A stretch of DNA of 64,000 nt, taken from assembly GCA_036265385.1 (NCBI GenBank), contig DATAPD010000020.1:234021-298020 (forward strand), given 5' to 3'. A program made the position numbers and the translations under genes. Shown in pieces: positions 1 to 9,133 of this stretch (positions within the stretch are counted from its first letter, which is position 1; each line of letters begins with the position of its first letter). The DNA is from DATAPD01 sp036265385. Its GTDB lineage: Bacteria; Acidobacteriota; Terriglobia; Terriglobales; Acidobacteriaceae. The notes under the pieces were generated by a model. The model did not search any database, was not told the DNA's origin, and saw nothing but the letters and a program-made list of their open reading frames with translations.

Positions 1-610
1 TGACCTCGAGGGCGCGACAACAAGCTTTGGTGCTGGCCTCGTCGCCAAAATATGGATCAGGAATTTCGCGGTTTTTCCAAGGCGGGTCGCAATACGCACT
101 CAGCATGAAGATTCGGTCCGCTGCTTCGGGATATTGCGCCAGTAGTTCTGCCCAGTTCTGATAATCCATCGCTAGAATTGCATCTGCGCTGTGAACCATC
201 TCCTGGGTCAGGAGTTTGGCTGCGTGATTCGACAACGACAAACCTTGCGCTTCGGCCGCTGCCTGCGCCCATGGATGTGCTGCCGTTCCATTCGCAGCGT
301 GTAGACCCGCCGACTGAAGCTGAATGTCTGAGCGCCCGAGTTCTCCTAAAGTGCGAACGGCGATCGCTTCGGACATAGCGCTGCGCATGATGTTTCCAAA
401 ACAAACGAATACGAGTGAGCGAGCGCTGTTGGGGACTTTTCTATGCTGTCGCCGAACGCACGCCATATCAAGCAGTGTCATCTTCAAGAAGATTCGTCCA
501 GCTTTAGGTCCGAGCCGTTGATAAATTCGACGCTCTTTGAGCATGCGAACTGGGACCGCTCGCCGCAGCAAACCCTTTGCAGTGCTCACACCCGATGAGA
601 TGATTCCCAT
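1..610 (-). CDS. Low-molecular-weight protein-tyrosine phosphatase, C-terminus cut by window edge
   Basis: Reading the minus strand in frame from an ATG at 610 gives an open frame to the window edge. It contains the P-loop CFGNIMRS (Cys70, Arg76 counted from 610), which fits the CX5R signature of LMW protein-tyrosine phosphatases, and a later IPDPYFGDE stretch (Asp185) matching the family's general-acid DPY motif. The enzyme would remove phosphate from tyrosine on cytoplasmic proteins, often bacterial tyrosine kinases of polysaccharide export. The phosphatase domain starts only near residue 66, after a basic segment. ATGs at 544 and 481 are alternative starts; no site has a convincing ribosome-binding sequence. 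The family call is firm, the start is not. Confidence 0.85.
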   Translation of the reverse strand, partial: MGIISSGVSTAKGLLRRAVPVRMLKERRIYQRLGPKAGRIFLKMTLLDMACVRRQHRKVPNSARSLVFVCFGNIMRSAMSEAIAVRTLGELGRSDIQLQSAGLHAANGTAAHPWAQAAAEAQGLSLSNHAAKLLTQEMVHSADAILAMDYQNWAELLAQYPEAADRIFMLSAYCDPPWKNREIPDPYFGDEASTKACCRALEV

Positions 611-771
611 GCTTTCAGAAACGGCACTTTTCTGCCCAGATCCAATTCTAACTGTTCGTCCGAACCGCTCGTCTTGCGCCACGTTCGAATTGAAGTCTAC
701 GGCAGGGTGGGTGTCACTGCTGAGGCACGTGGAGCCTGATGTCGGGAGGTGAGAACGAAGGGACGCAGCGG

Positions 772-1101
772 CTATCCGTTTCCCGCAACCATGGACGACG
801 CTGCCAAATCGATATCCCAAATGCATTGCTCAAGCGGGAGTCGTTTCAAGCCGACCTCACCCTGTTGGTCTGAGCCCATTTTTCCGAACCAGACGATTTG
901 GAATTGGGCGCGATACGGCCCATATTGGACATCGAGAATTTCCCCAGCTTTCAACTTCGATTGCACACCTTCCAGAATGGCGCCGTCTTCGCTCACATTT
1001 TTCACTCGGGCAACCTCCGAGAATGGTCGTGACAGGCTATCTACACCCCAAATCCGTATAGGCAACTCAACGGGAATTCTCGGTTCTGCGCGGCGATCCA
1101 T
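772..1101 (-). CDS. PilZ-domain protein (c-di-GMP receptor type)
   Basis: A 109-residue single-domain protein. It carries both PilZ ligand signatures: RxxxR (Arg4-Arg8) near the N-terminus and NxSxxG (Asn35, Ser37, Gly40) on the following strand, so cyclic-di-GMP binding is plausible. The start ATG follows a GAGAGG ribosome-binding sequence. It lies just upstream, on the same strand, of the tyrosine phosphatase gene and could be co-transcribed with it. There is no output domain, so it would act by protein-protein contact. The target is unknown. Confidence 0.85.
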   Translation of the reverse strand: MDRRAEPRIPVELPIRIWGVDSLSRPFSEVARVKNVSEDGAILEGVQSKLKAGEILDVQYGPYRAQFQIVWFGKMGSDQQGEVGLKRLPLEQCIWDIDLAASSMVAGNG

Positions 1102-1231
1102 GCGACCTCTCTTGAGCCGCGAAGATCGTAGAACGATTGTGGCTCCAGCAGAAGATCACAGGCGTTACTCGCATGTGGTACCGGAAGTCACTGCGATGAA
1201 GGTTGCCGAGCGCGAAAAAAGTGCGGTTTTG

Positions 1232-1453
1232 TTAGTTCATTGAACAGGAACCCGGCCCACGAGGGTCTCCACATGATCCGCAAGGACCAGTCGACGGCGC
1301 GGCACCCGAACTTTTCGCCGACACCGCGAAAACGGATAGTTTGGGCGCAAGTTTCTTACTCTGGCACTTGGGGCATTCTGCTTTTTGACTTCCGTACACA
1401 AGTGCCTCGAACTCGTGATTACATTCTTTACACGTATACTCAAAGATAGGCAT
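1232..1453 (-). CDS. FmdB-family zinc-ribbon protein
   Basis: A 73-residue protein starting MPIFEYTCKEC, the typical opening of the FmdB/CxxC_CXXC_SSSS regulatory protein family. It has a CKEC pair and a CPKC pair that would bind one zinc, and a Cys/Gly-rich tail (CGSCGDPRGPGSC). The ATG at 1453 sits five bases after GGAG; the TTG one codon upstream is less likely. The exact role of the family is unclear: it is annotated as a putative regulator after FmdB of methanogens. It is divergent from the hydrolase gene that starts at 1504. Confidence 0.85.
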   Translation of the reverse strand: MPIFEYTCKECNHEFEALVYGSQKAECPKCQSKKLAPKLSVFAVSAKSSGAAPSTGPCGSCGDPRGPGSCSMN

Positions 1454-1503
1454 CAAAACTCCGGAATCGTTAACGACGCTCTTCTATTAAAAATCAACGC
1501 CCA

Positions 1504-2496
1504 GTGACTTCGCAATCGGATTTGGAAATTCCTGAGTTTCGTCCTCGTCGCTTTCTTCGCGGCGGCCACAGACAGACATTAGGTTCCTTTTTTTCTCCTT
1601 CGCCTTTCACTCTCCCGTCTTCCGAAAAACGTTTGATCGAAGTTCAACCGGGCATACCTGTACTTTGCCATTGCCATTGGCAAGAGAATCGCTCCGCTGC
1701 GATGACCCTCATCATCGTCCATGGCTTGGAGGGTTCAAGCGATTCCGGGTATGTCATCGGAACGACTCACAAGGCGCTGGCCGTGGGAATGAACGTTGTC
1801 CGGATGAATCAGAGAAATTGTGGCGGCACCGATCACATTGCTCCGACGCTTTATAACTCGAGTCTTTCTGGCGATGTTGTAACCGTTTCTCGTCACGTCA
1901 TTGAAAGTGATGGTGTGAAGGCAGTGGCTCTGGTCGGTTTCTCGATGGGCGGCAACCTGGTCCTTAAAGCGGCAGGGGAGTGGGCAAAAAATCCTCCACC
2001 AGAGTTGCGTGCAGTGGCCGCTGTCTGTCCAGCGCTCGATCTTGCCGCGTCCGCTGATGCGCTTCATGAACCCGCGAATCGATTGTATGAGTGGTATTTC
2101 CTCTGGAGGCTGGGTGCGCGTCTTCGAAAAAAAGCTGCACTTTTCCCAGCGCACTTCGACCCGCGCCGACTGCATGGAGTTCGCACACTCCGCCAATTTG
2201 ATGATCGGATCACTGCCTTTTATTGCGGGTTCAGCGGCGCGGACGACTACTATGCTCGTGCTGCTGCCTCGAATGTGATTCAACAGATCTCCTTACCCAC
2301 TCTGATCCTGCATGCGGCGAATGATCCTTTCATTCGGATTACTCCGGAAAGTCGTGCCAAAATCGCTTCTAATCCGCACATTACCTTTTTCGAAACCGCG
2401 GACGGCGGACACTGTTCGTTTATCGGCGAAGGCGATCAAGCACGCTGGGCTGAAACGCAGGTCGTCAACTTCATACGAGGCTTCGCGGATTTGTAG
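1504..2496 (+). CDS. YheT-type alpha/beta-fold hydrolase
   Basis: A 330-residue protein of the AB-hydrolase YheT/EMB8 group. The N-terminal segment FRPRRFLRGGHRQT resembles the family signature. The nucleophile elbow is GFSMGG with Ser147, and LHAANDPF and DGGHCSF near the end supply the acid and histidine of the triad. Relatives act as esterases on short acyl esters; the natural substrate is not known. Translation probably begins at GTG 1504, although no clear ribosome-binding site precedes it. Confidence 0.85.
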   Translation: MTSQSDLEIPEFRPRRFLRGGHRQTLGSFFSPSPFTLPSSEKRLIEVQPGIPVLCHCHWQENRSAAMTLIIVHGLEGSSDSGYVIGTTHKALAVGMNVVRMNQRNCGGTDHIAPTLYNSSLSGDVVTVSRHVIESDGVKAVALVGFSMGGNLVLKAAGEWAKNPPPELRAVAAVCPALDLAASADALHEPANRLYEWYFLWRLGARLRKKAALFPAHFDPRRLHGVRTLRQFDDRITAFYCGFSGADDYYARAAASNVIQQISLPTLILHAANDPFIRITPESRAKIASNPHITFFETADGGHCSFIGEGDQARWAETQVVNFIRGFADL

Positions 2497-2559
2497 CCTT
2501 GCGCATCTTCGAGCCGGTGGGAACCGGGCACAGTCATCTCTTGTACAATCGAGCGCGCG

Positions 2560-3354
2560 ATGAAACTGTTGTCGCGACATTTCGCACTCATCATCGTGCT
2601 GTCTGTCACGGTGACTGCGTTTGCGGCTCCCGCTTGGCAACAACGTCCCACGGGCTACGTAAACGACTTGGCCGGCGTACTCAGCCCTTCGACCATCTCT
2701 CAACTCGAAAATATCTGTCAGCAAGTCGACCAACACGGGCGAACGCAGATTGCAGTTGTCACGGTTCGCTCACTCGAAGGACAAGACATTGAAAGTTATG
2801 CCGTCCAGCTCTTCAAGCAATGGGGCATCGGATACAAGGGAACCGACCGTGGTGTTCTCATACTCATGGCGGTGCAAGACCGACGCTACCGCACTGAAGT
2901 GGGCTATGGTCTTGAACCGATTCTTCCGGACGGCAAGGTCGGCGGCTTTTGGCGCGAAGCCGTTCCAAACCTTCGAGCCGGCGATTACAGCGCCGCGATC
3001 TTGCTGGTCACAACCAGGATTGCAGACGTCATCGCGCAAGATTCCGGCTTTCAGATTTCAACAGATCGTACGAACCTTCAGCCGGTCCAGTCCCAACCCG
3101 AAAGCCATTCCGGTGCAGGCATCATCTGGTTGATTCTTCTCCTGGTGATTATCCTTTTCACGCCACTGGGCCGGGGCCTTCTATACGCTCTCCTGCTCAG
3201 TTCGGGATTTTCACGATCCGGTGGTGGCGGCTATGGTGGTGGCGGGTACAGTGGCGGCGGATGGGGTGGGGGCGGTTTTGGCTCCGGTGGCGGCGGCTTT
3301 GGTGGTTTTGGTGGCGGTTCTTCCGGTGGTGGCGGCGCAAGTGGTAGCTGGTAG
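2560..3354 (+). CDS. TPM-domain membrane protein with glycine-rich tail (YgcG-like)
   Basis: A 264-residue protein with a signal peptide ending in AFAAPAW, a TPM domain (about residues 30-155, containing VNDLAGVLSP and VEVGYGLEPILPDG-type motifs), one membrane helix near 185-210 and a tail of Gly, Ser, Phe and Trp. This architecture is that of the YgcG/TPM phosphatase-like family, usually encoded with LemA, as here. The domain faces the periplasm or the cell surface. The function is uncertain; plant relatives work in photosystem repair. Confidence 0.85.
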   Translation: MKLLSRHFALIIVLSVTVTAFAAPAWQQRPTGYVNDLAGVLSPSTISQLENICQQVDQHGRTQIAVVTVRSLEGQDIESYAVQLFKQWGIGYKGTDRGVLILMAVQDRRYRTEVGYGLEPILPDGKVGGFWREAVPNLRAGDYSAAILLVTTRIADVIAQDSGFQISTDRTNLQPVQSQPESHSGAGIIWLILLLVIILFTPLGRGLLYALLLSSGFSRSGGGGYGGGGYSGGGWGGGGFGSGGGGFGGFGGGSSGGGGASGSW

Positions 3355-3368
3355 CAACGGAGACTTAG

Positions 3369-4109
3369 ATGACCTCAGTGATTCCGGAAAAGCGTATCGC
3401 TGAATTTGTTGAACGGATGCAGGCGAGCGAAGGCTCAAACTTGCAGAGCATTGTCCTCTATGGGTCGGCTGCTTCGGGCACATACGACCCGGAGTTTTCC
3501 GACCTCAATGTTTTCTGCATTCTCGTGGAGACGAACTTCGATGCAATTTCCCGTGTTGCTCCGATCGCTCAATGGTGGTCTGAATTGCACCGAACGCCGC
3601 TGATCATAGGACGCTCCGAACTGGAGCACTCCACTGACGTGTTCTCAATTGAGATGCTGGAGATTCGTGAGCACTACAGAGTTCTCCACGGCGATGACAT
3701 CATTCGCAAACTGAATATTCCGATGCACCTGCACCGTGCCCAACTCGAATATGAGCTTCGCGAAAAGACGATTCTGCTGCGCGAACAACTTCTGCTTTCA
3801 TGGGGACACGATCGGCGCACTTGGAGTGTGCTCATGCTATCGTTTTCTCCCTTGATCACATTATTTCGTCACGCGTTGATCGCCTCCGGAGAGTCGCGGC
3901 CCGCTAATACTCACGAAACACTTCGAGCAATTGCCTCGAAGTTTTCTTGCAGCACGGAAGGGTTTTCGGAAGCGCTGGAAGTTCGCGAGCACAGGAAGCG
4001 TCAAAGTGATGTCCGTCTTCGCGAATTAGTAAGGAACTACCTCAATACTGTGGAGCACGTTGCTGCGGCTGTGGATCGTATGTTGGACTCCGCGGCTTTG
4101 CGCCCGTAA
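3369..4109 (+). CDS. Nucleotidyltransferase-fold protein
   Basis: A 246-residue protein whose N-terminus carries the pol-beta-type nucleotidyltransferase signature YGSAASG (Gly32-Ser33) followed by DLN (Asp45, Asn47). The second acidic residue of the usual DxD is Asn, so metal binding and catalysis may be altered. The rest is helical and resembles the HEPN-like C-terminal part of stand-alone nucleotidyltransferases. The ATG has a GGAG seven bases upstream. It lies between a TPM-domain gene and lemA, with 14 and 29 bases between the genes, which suggests one transcript. Confidence 0.75.
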   Translation: MTSVIPEKRIAEFVERMQASEGSNLQSIVLYGSAASGTYDPEFSDLNVFCILVETNFDAISRVAPIAQWWSELHRTPLIIGRSELEHSTDVFSIEMLEIREHYRVLHGDDIIRKLNIPMHLHRAQLEYELREKTILLREQLLLSWGHDRRTWSVLMLSFSPLITLFRHALIASGESRPANTHETLRAIASKFSCSTEGFSEALEVREHRKRQSDVRLRELVRNYLNTVEHVAAAVDRMLDSAALRP

Positions 4110-4138
4110 AATCCTGTTCTGTCGTGAGGAGATGATTC

Positions 4139-4756
4139 ATGGGTAAAGGATTGATTGTCGTCGTCATTCTCGTGTTGATTGCACTTTTTGTTTTCGGACA
4201 ATACGTCTCTGTCCGCAACACCCTTGTCCAGAAGAATGAAGCCGTGAAAGCCGCATGGTCGCAAGTCGATATCGTCTTGCAACGCCGCGCCGATCTCATC
4301 CCGAACCTGGTTGAAACGGTTAAGGGGTACGCTCAACAGGAGCAAACGGTATTCGGAGACATCGCCAAGGCTCGCTCCGCGTTGCTCTCGGCCGGCAATC
4401 CTTCAGACAAGATTAAAGCGAATGGCGAACTCGATAACGCAATCGGGCGCCTTCTTGTGATTGTTGAGAATTATCCCCAACTAAAGTCCAACGAGAATTT
4501 CATGCGCTTGCAGGACGAACTCGCGGGCACCGAAAACCGGATTGCCGTCGAACGAAAGCGCTACAACGACACCCTTCAGGACTACAACACTTACATCCAG
4601 CTCTTCCCAAAGAACATCTTCGCAGGCTGGGCTGGGTTCAAACCGAACAATGCTTACTTTGCTGCTTCAGAAGGTTCACGCCAAGCGCCCAAAGTGAATT
4701 TCGGTCCATCAACGTCGGCGCCGGCGCCTGTACCGCAACCATCGCCTGCTCGTTGA
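4139..4756 (+). CDS. lemA: LemA family protein
   Basis: A 205-residue protein with one N-terminal membrane helix (about residues 4-22) followed by the long helical LemA domain, recognisable from NEAVKAAWSQVDIVLQRRADLI and ETVKGYA. The C-terminal 30 residues are Pro/Ala-rich and probably disordered. LemA proteins are membrane-anchored with the helical bundle outside the cytoplasm; their biochemical role is not settled. AGGAG precedes the ATG. Pairing with a TPM-domain protein is the usual genomic arrangement. Confidence 0.9.
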   Translation: MGKGLIVVVILVLIALFVFGQYVSVRNTLVQKNEAVKAAWSQVDIVLQRRADLIPNLVETVKGYAQQEQTVFGDIAKARSALLSAGNPSDKIKANGELDNAIGRLLVIVENYPQLKSNENFMRLQDELAGTENRIAVERKRYNDTLQDYNTYIQLFPKNIFAGWAGFKPNNAYFAASEGSRQAPKVNFGPSTSAPAPVPQPSPAR

Positions 4757-4769
4757 GGGAGTTATAATT

Positions 4770-5339
4770 TTGTCGACGAACATGCAGATGCCGCGTTACG
4801 CGCTGGTAACCTATGTCCGCAGCCCAGTTGGGGAATTTGTCGAGCAACTCAGGCGGGAGTTGCATCCTGAAATGCCCCATCTCGCGGCTCACTTGACGAT
4901 CCTGCCACCCCGCAAGCTTTCCGGCAACGAGAGGGAAGCGGTCGAGGCGCTCACTCAAATCTGCCGGAACATCGATCCATTCGAGATCGAACTCGGGAAT
5001 GTTGAAACGTTCACTCCCGTCACCCCGACCGTCTTCATTCGGGTGGGTATGGAATCTCATCGTTTGCGCGATTTACACGACCTTCTGGGCAAGGCAGATT
5101 CCTTGCGAGGTTCGGAAGAGTGGCCGTATATGCCGCATCTGACTATCATCAAGTTCGGATCTCAGCGTCCGGTCGAGACCGCCCTGGATGTTGCTCGTCA
5201 ACGCTGGGCTGCATTCGACGGCAGTCGGCGGGTTCGCATTGAAGAACTTACCTTCGTGCGCGAAAGCGAAAACCAGTGCTGGATTGACCTGAGTTCGGTA
5301 ACTTTAGGTTCCAGAGAAGCCGTGCCCACAAGTCGCTGA
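4770..5339 (+). CDS. 2H phosphoesterase (2'-5' RNA ligase superfamily)
   Basis: A 189-residue protein with two HxT motifs, HLT at residue 41 and HLT at residue 123, the catalytic pair of the 2H phosphoesterase superfamily (LigT, ThpR, cyclic phosphodiesterases). The likely start is TTG 4770, because GAGGGAG lies eight bases upstream; the ATG at 4782 is too far from it. It follows lemA by 13 bases and may be the last gene of that transcript. The substrate, probably a 2',3'-cyclic phosphate or 2'-5' linked RNA, is inferred only from the fold. Confidence 0.8.
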   Translation: MSTNMQMPRYALVTYVRSPVGEFVEQLRRELHPEMPHLAAHLTILPPRKLSGNEREAVEALTQICRNIDPFEIELGNVETFTPVTPTVFIRVGMESHRLRDLHDLLGKADSLRGSEEWPYMPHLTIIKFGSQRPVETALDVARQRWAAFDGSRRVRIEELTFVRESENQCWIDLSSVTLGSREAVPTSR

Positions 5340-5526
5340 TTTTCTGCCAAAAACCACAGAAAACGACCGCCCTCTCAGACTTCATGTCTTACTTTAAGTC
5401 AGTGTCCGTAAGGACATGCGCCTTCCGTGCATTGCCACGCCTTTGGTTTAAAGCTACATATTAGAAGAAGTTACAGCGTTAGCCGAACCCGAGTGGGAGC
5501 GTTTCCGGCGCGCCGGGGGAGTACCG

Positions 5527-6795
5527 ATGCAGATCGGTGTTTACGGGTCAGGATATCTCGGCACAGTCATATCCGCTTGCTTGGCGGATTTCGGCACGCC
5601 TGTCAGTTGCTGCCACGCGGATGAGTCCCGCATCGTTGAAACTGCCAAGGGCAATGTCCCATTCTTCGAAAAAAATCTTCAGGAAGTGATTCGGCGCAAC
5701 GTGCGCTGCGGTCGTCTGGTCTATTCAACCGATCTTGAAGCGTTTGCTCGTCGCGTGCAGATCATCTTCCTCGCAGAAGACGCTGCCGATGATTTGGAAG
5801 GCATCGTCACCCACTTGGCGAAAGCCGCCGCTAAGCCACCGATTCTCTCGATCGTTACGCCAGTGACAGTTGGAACTGCGACTCGGCTCGAAAATTCACT
5901 CAAGAACCAAAATCTACGAGCCACTCTTGTGTCCCAGCCCATGTTTTTCACGGACGGTTGTGCCGTCGAAGACTTCAATTGGCCAGACCGCATCGTGCTT
6001 GGCACGACGTCTAATGAAGCAGTGCAGATGATCAAGCAGACGCTTCACCCATTGGTGATGCGTGGCGTCCCGGTCATTGTGACTAGCCACGAGACAGCTG
6101 AACTTGTCCGTGAAGCCGCCACTGCGTTCGTCGCGACCAAGCTCGCATTCATCAACGAGATGGCAAGTTTGTGTGAACACGTTCACGCTGATGCGGTAAG
6201 TCTCTCCCTCGCGCTTGGACTCGACAAAAAGATCGCTCCTCGGTGCCTGCAGCCCGGAGCCGGGATGGGTGGCACATTCGCGGAACTCGACTTGGACTCT
6301 CTGACAAGCTTGGCGTCTTCCAAGGGACAAAACTTGAAAGTTCTATCCGCCGCTCGCGAAGTGAATGGCAGTCTTCCGGATCAACTCGCAGGGAAAATCG
6401 CTCGCGCGCTGCAATCGATCCAGAATAAACATGTCGGCGTTCTCGGGCTTGCGTTCAAGCCGAACACCAATTCTGTCGCCGGATCCTCTTCCATCCGTCT
6501 GGTTCGCCAGCTTGTTTCACAAGGCGCCCACGTGAGGGCCTATGATCCCGTCGCTATCCCCGATGCGCGCCTGCAACTGGATGGTACAGTCCACTATTGC
6601 GATTCGGCTTACGCCGCCTGCGAAGGAGCTGATGCTCTTGTTGTTGGCACTGGCTGGCCCGAATTTCGAGCATTGGACTTCAACAAGATTCGTCATCTGG
6701 TGAAGAGACCAGTCATCGTCGACACGAAAAACCTGCTCGATTCCGGACGCTTGCGTTCGATGGGTTTTCAATACGTGGGTGTAGGCCGAAACTAG
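5527..6795 (+). CDS. UDP-glucose/GDP-mannose dehydrogenase homologue lacking catalytic residues
   Basis: A 422-residue protein with all three dehydrogenase domains: an N-terminal Rossmann motif GSGYLG, a middle helix AELVREAATAFVATKLAFIN and a C-terminal domain with VGVLGLAFKPNTN. Key residues are missing. The catalytic-Cys loop, normally GGSCFPKD, reads GGTFAELD (residues 248-255), so Cys and Lys are both gone. The conserved Lys-Asn of the middle helix is Arg195 and Thr. The PEFLREG-like loop is PMFFTDG. Folding and NAD binding seem preserved, but oxidation of UDP-glucose to the acid through a thioester seems impossible. GGGGGAG precedes the ATG. Confidence 0.85.
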   Translation: MQIGVYGSGYLGTVISACLADFGTPVSCCHADESRIVETAKGNVPFFEKNLQEVIRRNVRCGRLVYSTDLEAFARRVQIIFLAEDAADDLEGIVTHLAKAAAKPPILSIVTPVTVGTATRLENSLKNQNLRATLVSQPMFFTDGCAVEDFNWPDRIVLGTTSNEAVQMIKQTLHPLVMRGVPVIVTSHETAELVREAATAFVATKLAFINEMASLCEHVHADAVSLSLALGLDKKIAPRCLQPGAGMGGTFAELDLDSLTSLASSKGQNLKVLSAAREVNGSLPDQLAGKIARALQSIQNKHVGVLGLAFKPNTNSVAGSSSIRLVRQLVSQGAHVRAYDPVAIPDARLQLDGTVHYCDSAYAACEGADALVVGTGWPEFRALDFNKIRHLVKRPVIVDTKNLLDSGRLRSMGFQYVGVGRN

Positions 6796-6897
6796 TTTTC
6801 CCTCCCCGTCGCGGCAGCCCTCCCCCCAGCATCCCGCCTTCCTGTCTCCAAACACTGTCCAGAGCTCGGTATATGCGAGTAGTATCTGCGCTGTTAT

Positions 6898-9087
6898 ATG
6901 CCGACGAATCGATCTCTCCACCTGACGTTTGGGTTTCTTTTGTTGCTCATTCCGATTTCGTTCACCCTTGTCCCAAAGCCTCTGCTTGCGCAGAATGCAG
7001 CCAGTCCCGCGGCATCTGGAACCGTCGCAGTTGATACTGACCCGGAACACATCCTGAATCGGTTTGATCCTGACCAGGCGCTTGGCAGCTCGATCGATGT
7101 CCTATCGAAATACGATATTGACAAGGTCTACACCCCTCACATCCTTCAGAAATCCTTATCGGCAGGATGGGGCCCAATCACTTATCGCAACAACACCGAA
7201 TTGCGAATGGCTGCCTGGCACTGGACTGAGAATGGGACATGGAGCGATGCCCAGCATAAAAGCGGATATTTCACCGGGAGCACGGACCTGAAAGATCCGA
7301 CTCGTTACATTCTTGCTTACGCGTTACCTCATCGGGGGTTTGCCACTAGCGGCGATGCTCCGGTCCCAGGTCCGAACCTCACGTATTGGAAGAGCAACCC
7401 TTACCTGACACAGAAATTTACCCGCGAAAGTGATTCACTCCATCCGCAATGGGTGGTAGTCGATCTGCGTGAGCCTCAAGCTATCTCTGCGATTCGCGTC
7501 AACTGGGCACAGCCCTATGCCAAGAAATATAAAGTCGAATATTGGGTCGGCACCGATGCGCTCGATTTCGATGGTGGCCCGCGTGGAACTTGGCAGGCGT
7601 TTCCTTCCGGAACCGTCAACGACTCTCACGGAGATGCGTCCACATTGCAGCTCTCGCCAACTCCAGTCACCACTCAGTTTGTTCGGATCCTGATGACTGA
7701 ATCGTCGAACACCTGCGATGAGCACGGTTCCTCGGACGTTCGCAACTGCGTCGGCTATGCGATTGACACCATAAGACTAGGCACCGTGGACCCCTCCGGG
7801 GATTTCTCCGAAGTATCATCAGATGCATCCGGTGACAAGGCTCGCACCTTCACAGCCTCTTCGATCGATCCATGGCATTCAGCGGCCGATGCTCGCGCAG
7901 ATGGGAACTATCAGCACACAGGCTTTGATCTGTTTTTCACTAGCGGAATCACCAATCATTTGCCGGCCACCATCCCTGTGACCATGCTTTACGGCACTCC
8001 GGAAGATGCAGCAGCACAGATTGCCTATCTCAAAAAGCGTGGATATCCGATCGGCTATATCGAACTTGGAGAGGAACCTGACGGCAAACATGCAATGCCA
8101 GAGGATTACGGAGCGCTGTTCCTCCAGTGGGCGACGGCTCTCCACAAAGTAGATCCTTCTTTGAAGCTCGGCGGCCCGATCTTCGAAGGCGTCAACGAAG
8201 ACATCCGCGTTTGGCCGGACGCTCAGGGCCGGACGTCATGGATGGGTCGCTTCATCGATTATCTGAAGGCTCATGACCGCTTATCGGACCTGGCATTTGT
8301 CTCTTTCGAGCACTATCCCTTTGCGCCTTGCACAATCACATGGAAGTCTCTTTACGAAGAACCGCAACTGATGAAGCACATTCTCCAGGTTTGGCGGGAC
8401 GACGGAGTTCCCAAAGGTGTGCCGCTGATGGTCACCGAGAATCATCTGGCCGCGCAACTCACCGGTCCCATGACCACGATCTTCGCGGCTCTCTGGTTAG
8501 CTGACAACGTCGGATCTTTCTTCGAAGGTGGAGGGGCGGTTTTCCACCACTCACCCATTCAGCCCCAAGGCTTGCAGTCGAGCTGTCTCGGATGGGCGTC
8601 GTGGTCGAATTTCGTTTCCGATCCCGAGTACAACATCAAGGGCTACACCTCACCTTACTGGTCCGCCCGGATGATCAATCTCGAATGGGCCCAGCATCGT
8701 TCGGGAATTCATGAAATGTTTCCATCTTCCACCGACATTAAAGACAGTGATGGCAACATAGTGGTGACTTCATATGCTCTGCGCCGACCCGACGGCAACT
8801 GGTCACTGATGCTCGTAAATCGTGACGAATCGAGCGCGCACTCCGTGCGAGTAAGGTTCAACACACGAAATGGGAATGCGGTAGCGTTCCGAGGAGCAGT
8901 TACTCAGGTGACGTTCGGCAACGAACAGTATGTGTGGCGCGACGAAGGTCCAGACAGCTTTGCCGATCCAGACGGCCCACCTGTCGCTTCTGTGGTGAAT
9001 GCGACTTCGGAAACAACCTACAACTTGCCGAAGGCCTCAATCACAGTTCTTCGCGGCAATGTACCCGGCTTAACGGCAAAGGATTAA
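6898..9087 (+). CDS. Secreted glycoside-hydrolase-like protein with discoidin-type domain
   Basis: A 729-residue exported protein with a hydrophobic signal peptide (residues 8-32). Residues about 130-290 look like a discoidin/F5-8-type-C carbohydrate-binding module (WVVVDLREPQAISAIRVNW, then EYWVGTD). The central part resembles a clan GH-A TIM barrel: YIELGEEPDG (Glu392/393, acid-base position) and LMVTENHLAA (Glu514, nucleophile position), the layout of GH39/GH79-like enzymes. The last 100 residues look like a beta-sandwich. The sugar specificity cannot be named. It stands between an inactive UDP-sugar dehydrogenase homologue and a convergent MscS gene. Confidence 0.7.
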   Translation: MPTNRSLHLTFGFLLLLIPISFTLVPKPLLAQNAASPAASGTVAVDTDPEHILNRFDPDQALGSSIDVLSKYDIDKVYTPHILQKSLSAGWGPITYRNNTELRMAAWHWTENGTWSDAQHKSGYFTGSTDLKDPTRYILAYALPHRGFATSGDAPVPGPNLTYWKSNPYLTQKFTRESDSLHPQWVVVDLREPQAISAIRVNWAQPYAKKYKVEYWVGTDALDFDGGPRGTWQAFPSGTVNDSHGDASTLQLSPTPVTTQFVRILMTESSNTCDEHGSSDVRNCVGYAIDTIRLGTVDPSGDFSEVSSDASGDKARTFTASSIDPWHSAADARADGNYQHTGFDLFFTSGITNHLPATIPVTMLYGTPEDAAAQIAYLKKRGYPIGYIELGEEPDGKHAMPEDYGALFLQWATALHKVDPSLKLGGPIFEGVNEDIRVWPDAQGRTSWMGRFIDYLKAHDRLSDLAFVSFEHYPFAPCTITWKSLYEEPQLMKHILQVWRDDGVPKGVPLMVTENHLAAQLTGPMTTIFAALWLADNVGSFFEGGGAVFHHSPIQPQGLQSSCLGWASWSNFVSDPEYNIKGYTSPYWSARMINLEWAQHRSGIHEMFPSSTDIKDSDGNIVVTSYALRRPDGNWSLMLVNRDESSAHSVRVRFNTRNGNAVAFRGAVTQVTFGNEQYVWRDEGPDSFADPDGPPVASVVNATSETTYNLPKASITVLRGNVPGLTAKD

Positions 9088-9133
9088 GAAAAAGGTGTAG
9101 AGAGCTGAAGGGCGTCAATCGATTGCTAAAGTG

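Noticed and set aside
3211..3483. Minus-strand Thr/Ala-rich frame across the TPM gene tail
   Set aside because: It is the antisense of glycine-codon repeats, not a gene.
5405..5420. GTCC-gtaa-GGAC hairpin before the UDP-sugar dehydrogenase-like gene as a riboswitch or terminator
   Set aside because: The stem is only about five base pairs, with no T-run and no conserved surrounding structure.
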